From Thermodesulfobacteriota bacterium (lineage in GTDB: Bacteria; Desulfobacterota; WTBG01; CAIYCZ01; CAIRTM01): a stretch of 35,281 nt of DNA. The position numbers were made by a program, and so were the translations under genes. Below the pieces are notes generated by a model, which did no database searches, had not been told where the DNA came from, and worked only from the letters and a program-made list of their open reading frames with translations. Position 1 is the first letter of the stretch. Each line of letters opens with the position of its first letter. Positions 35,112 through 35,281 of this stretch are shown here, one piece after another. The DNA lies in NCBI GenBank assembly GCA_028278025.1, contig JANQFE010000115.1, positions 1-35,281 of the forward strand. Direction: 5' to 3'.

Positions 35112-35281
35112 TGCCACGTCTAATTTATATTTAGCAGTTAAGCAATTGTGTCGAAGATACCATAAAGATAACTTTATGGAGGAACGGCATGAACAAAAAA
35201 TATATTGTCAAGCTTTCAAAAACTGAACGCGCACAGCTTAAGCAGCTTATTGCCAAAGGAAAGGCCGCGGCGTACAAAATA
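35109..35281 (+). mobile_element. IS630-family insertion sequence, left end, cut by the window edge
   Basis: A transposase reading frame typical of IS630 begins at 35189. The element probably starts right after the TA at 35109-35110 (within CTAG), with GTGCCACGTCTAATTTATAT as the outer end. IS630 elements are known to insert at TA, with CTAG a documented preferred target. The other end is outside the window, so the inverted repeat cannot be verified. Confidence 0.6.
35189..35281 (+). CDS. IS630-family transposase, N-terminal fragment (truncated by window)
   Basis: The 31 visible codons read MNKKYIVKLSKTERAQLKQL followed by IAKGKAAAYKI, the start of the helix-turn-helix region of IS630-type transposases. 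GGAGGAA lies 6 nt upstream of the ATG. Whether the rest of the gene is intact cannot be seen. Confidence 0.75.
   Translation, partial: MNKKYIVKLSKTERAQLKQLIAKGKAAAYKI

Overview
The window reads as chromosome of an anaerobic Gram-negative bacterium, most likely from the deltaproteobacterial (Desulfobacterota-like) lineages. This is inferred from an oxygen-independent ribonucleotide reductase, an electron-transfer flavoprotein pair, AMP-forming acetyl-CoA synthetase, a heptose adenylyltransferase of LPS synthesis, a PilY1-type type IV pilus cluster, and several sigma-54 promoters with an NtrC-type activator. No species can be named from the sequence alone.

Layout. Positions 1-3600 are AT-rich and accessory in look: three unrecognised minus-strand genes (one cut by the window edge) and an XRE/ImmA-IrrE regulator-protease, lying on the 3' side of a tRNA-Pro(GGG). 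Positions 3743-6841 hold a minus-strand RavA-like AAA+ ATPase and VWA-protein pair. Divergent from it is acs, then a sensor kinase and a sigma-54 response regulator, then etfBA. The upstream regions of ravA-vwa, acs and etfBA carry four near-identical 15-16 bp sites and a GG-N10-GC type promoter each, the acs one imperfect. The natural reading is that the two-component system controls its neighbours.

Positions 15958-27348 hold a PHP-domain gene, a minor-pilin operon (fimT, pilW, pilV, pilX, pilY1 and a small exported protein) behind its own sigma-54 promoter, and pilB with rfaE2 and a PilZ protein. Positions 27817-31018 are nrdD, a glutaredoxin-like protein and nrdG behind tandem NrdR boxes. 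Positions 31441-34924 are housekeeping: tadA, tRNA-Ser(GGA), 4.5S/SRP RNA, dnaX, ybaB and recR. An IS630-type transposase begins at the right edge.

The most unusual feature is a family of four long imperfect hairpins (15662-15857, 27345-27611, 31035-31253, 34921-35111), each placed at the 3' end of a gene. They are bounded by CTAG (two ends degenerate). They share a core of about 57 nt with two motifs held 46-47 nt apart, while the arms differ in sequence between copies yet stay self-complementary. The fourth abuts the IS630 element, a family known to insert at the TA of CTAG, so they may be non-autonomous IS630-type palindromic elements or a structured RNA family.
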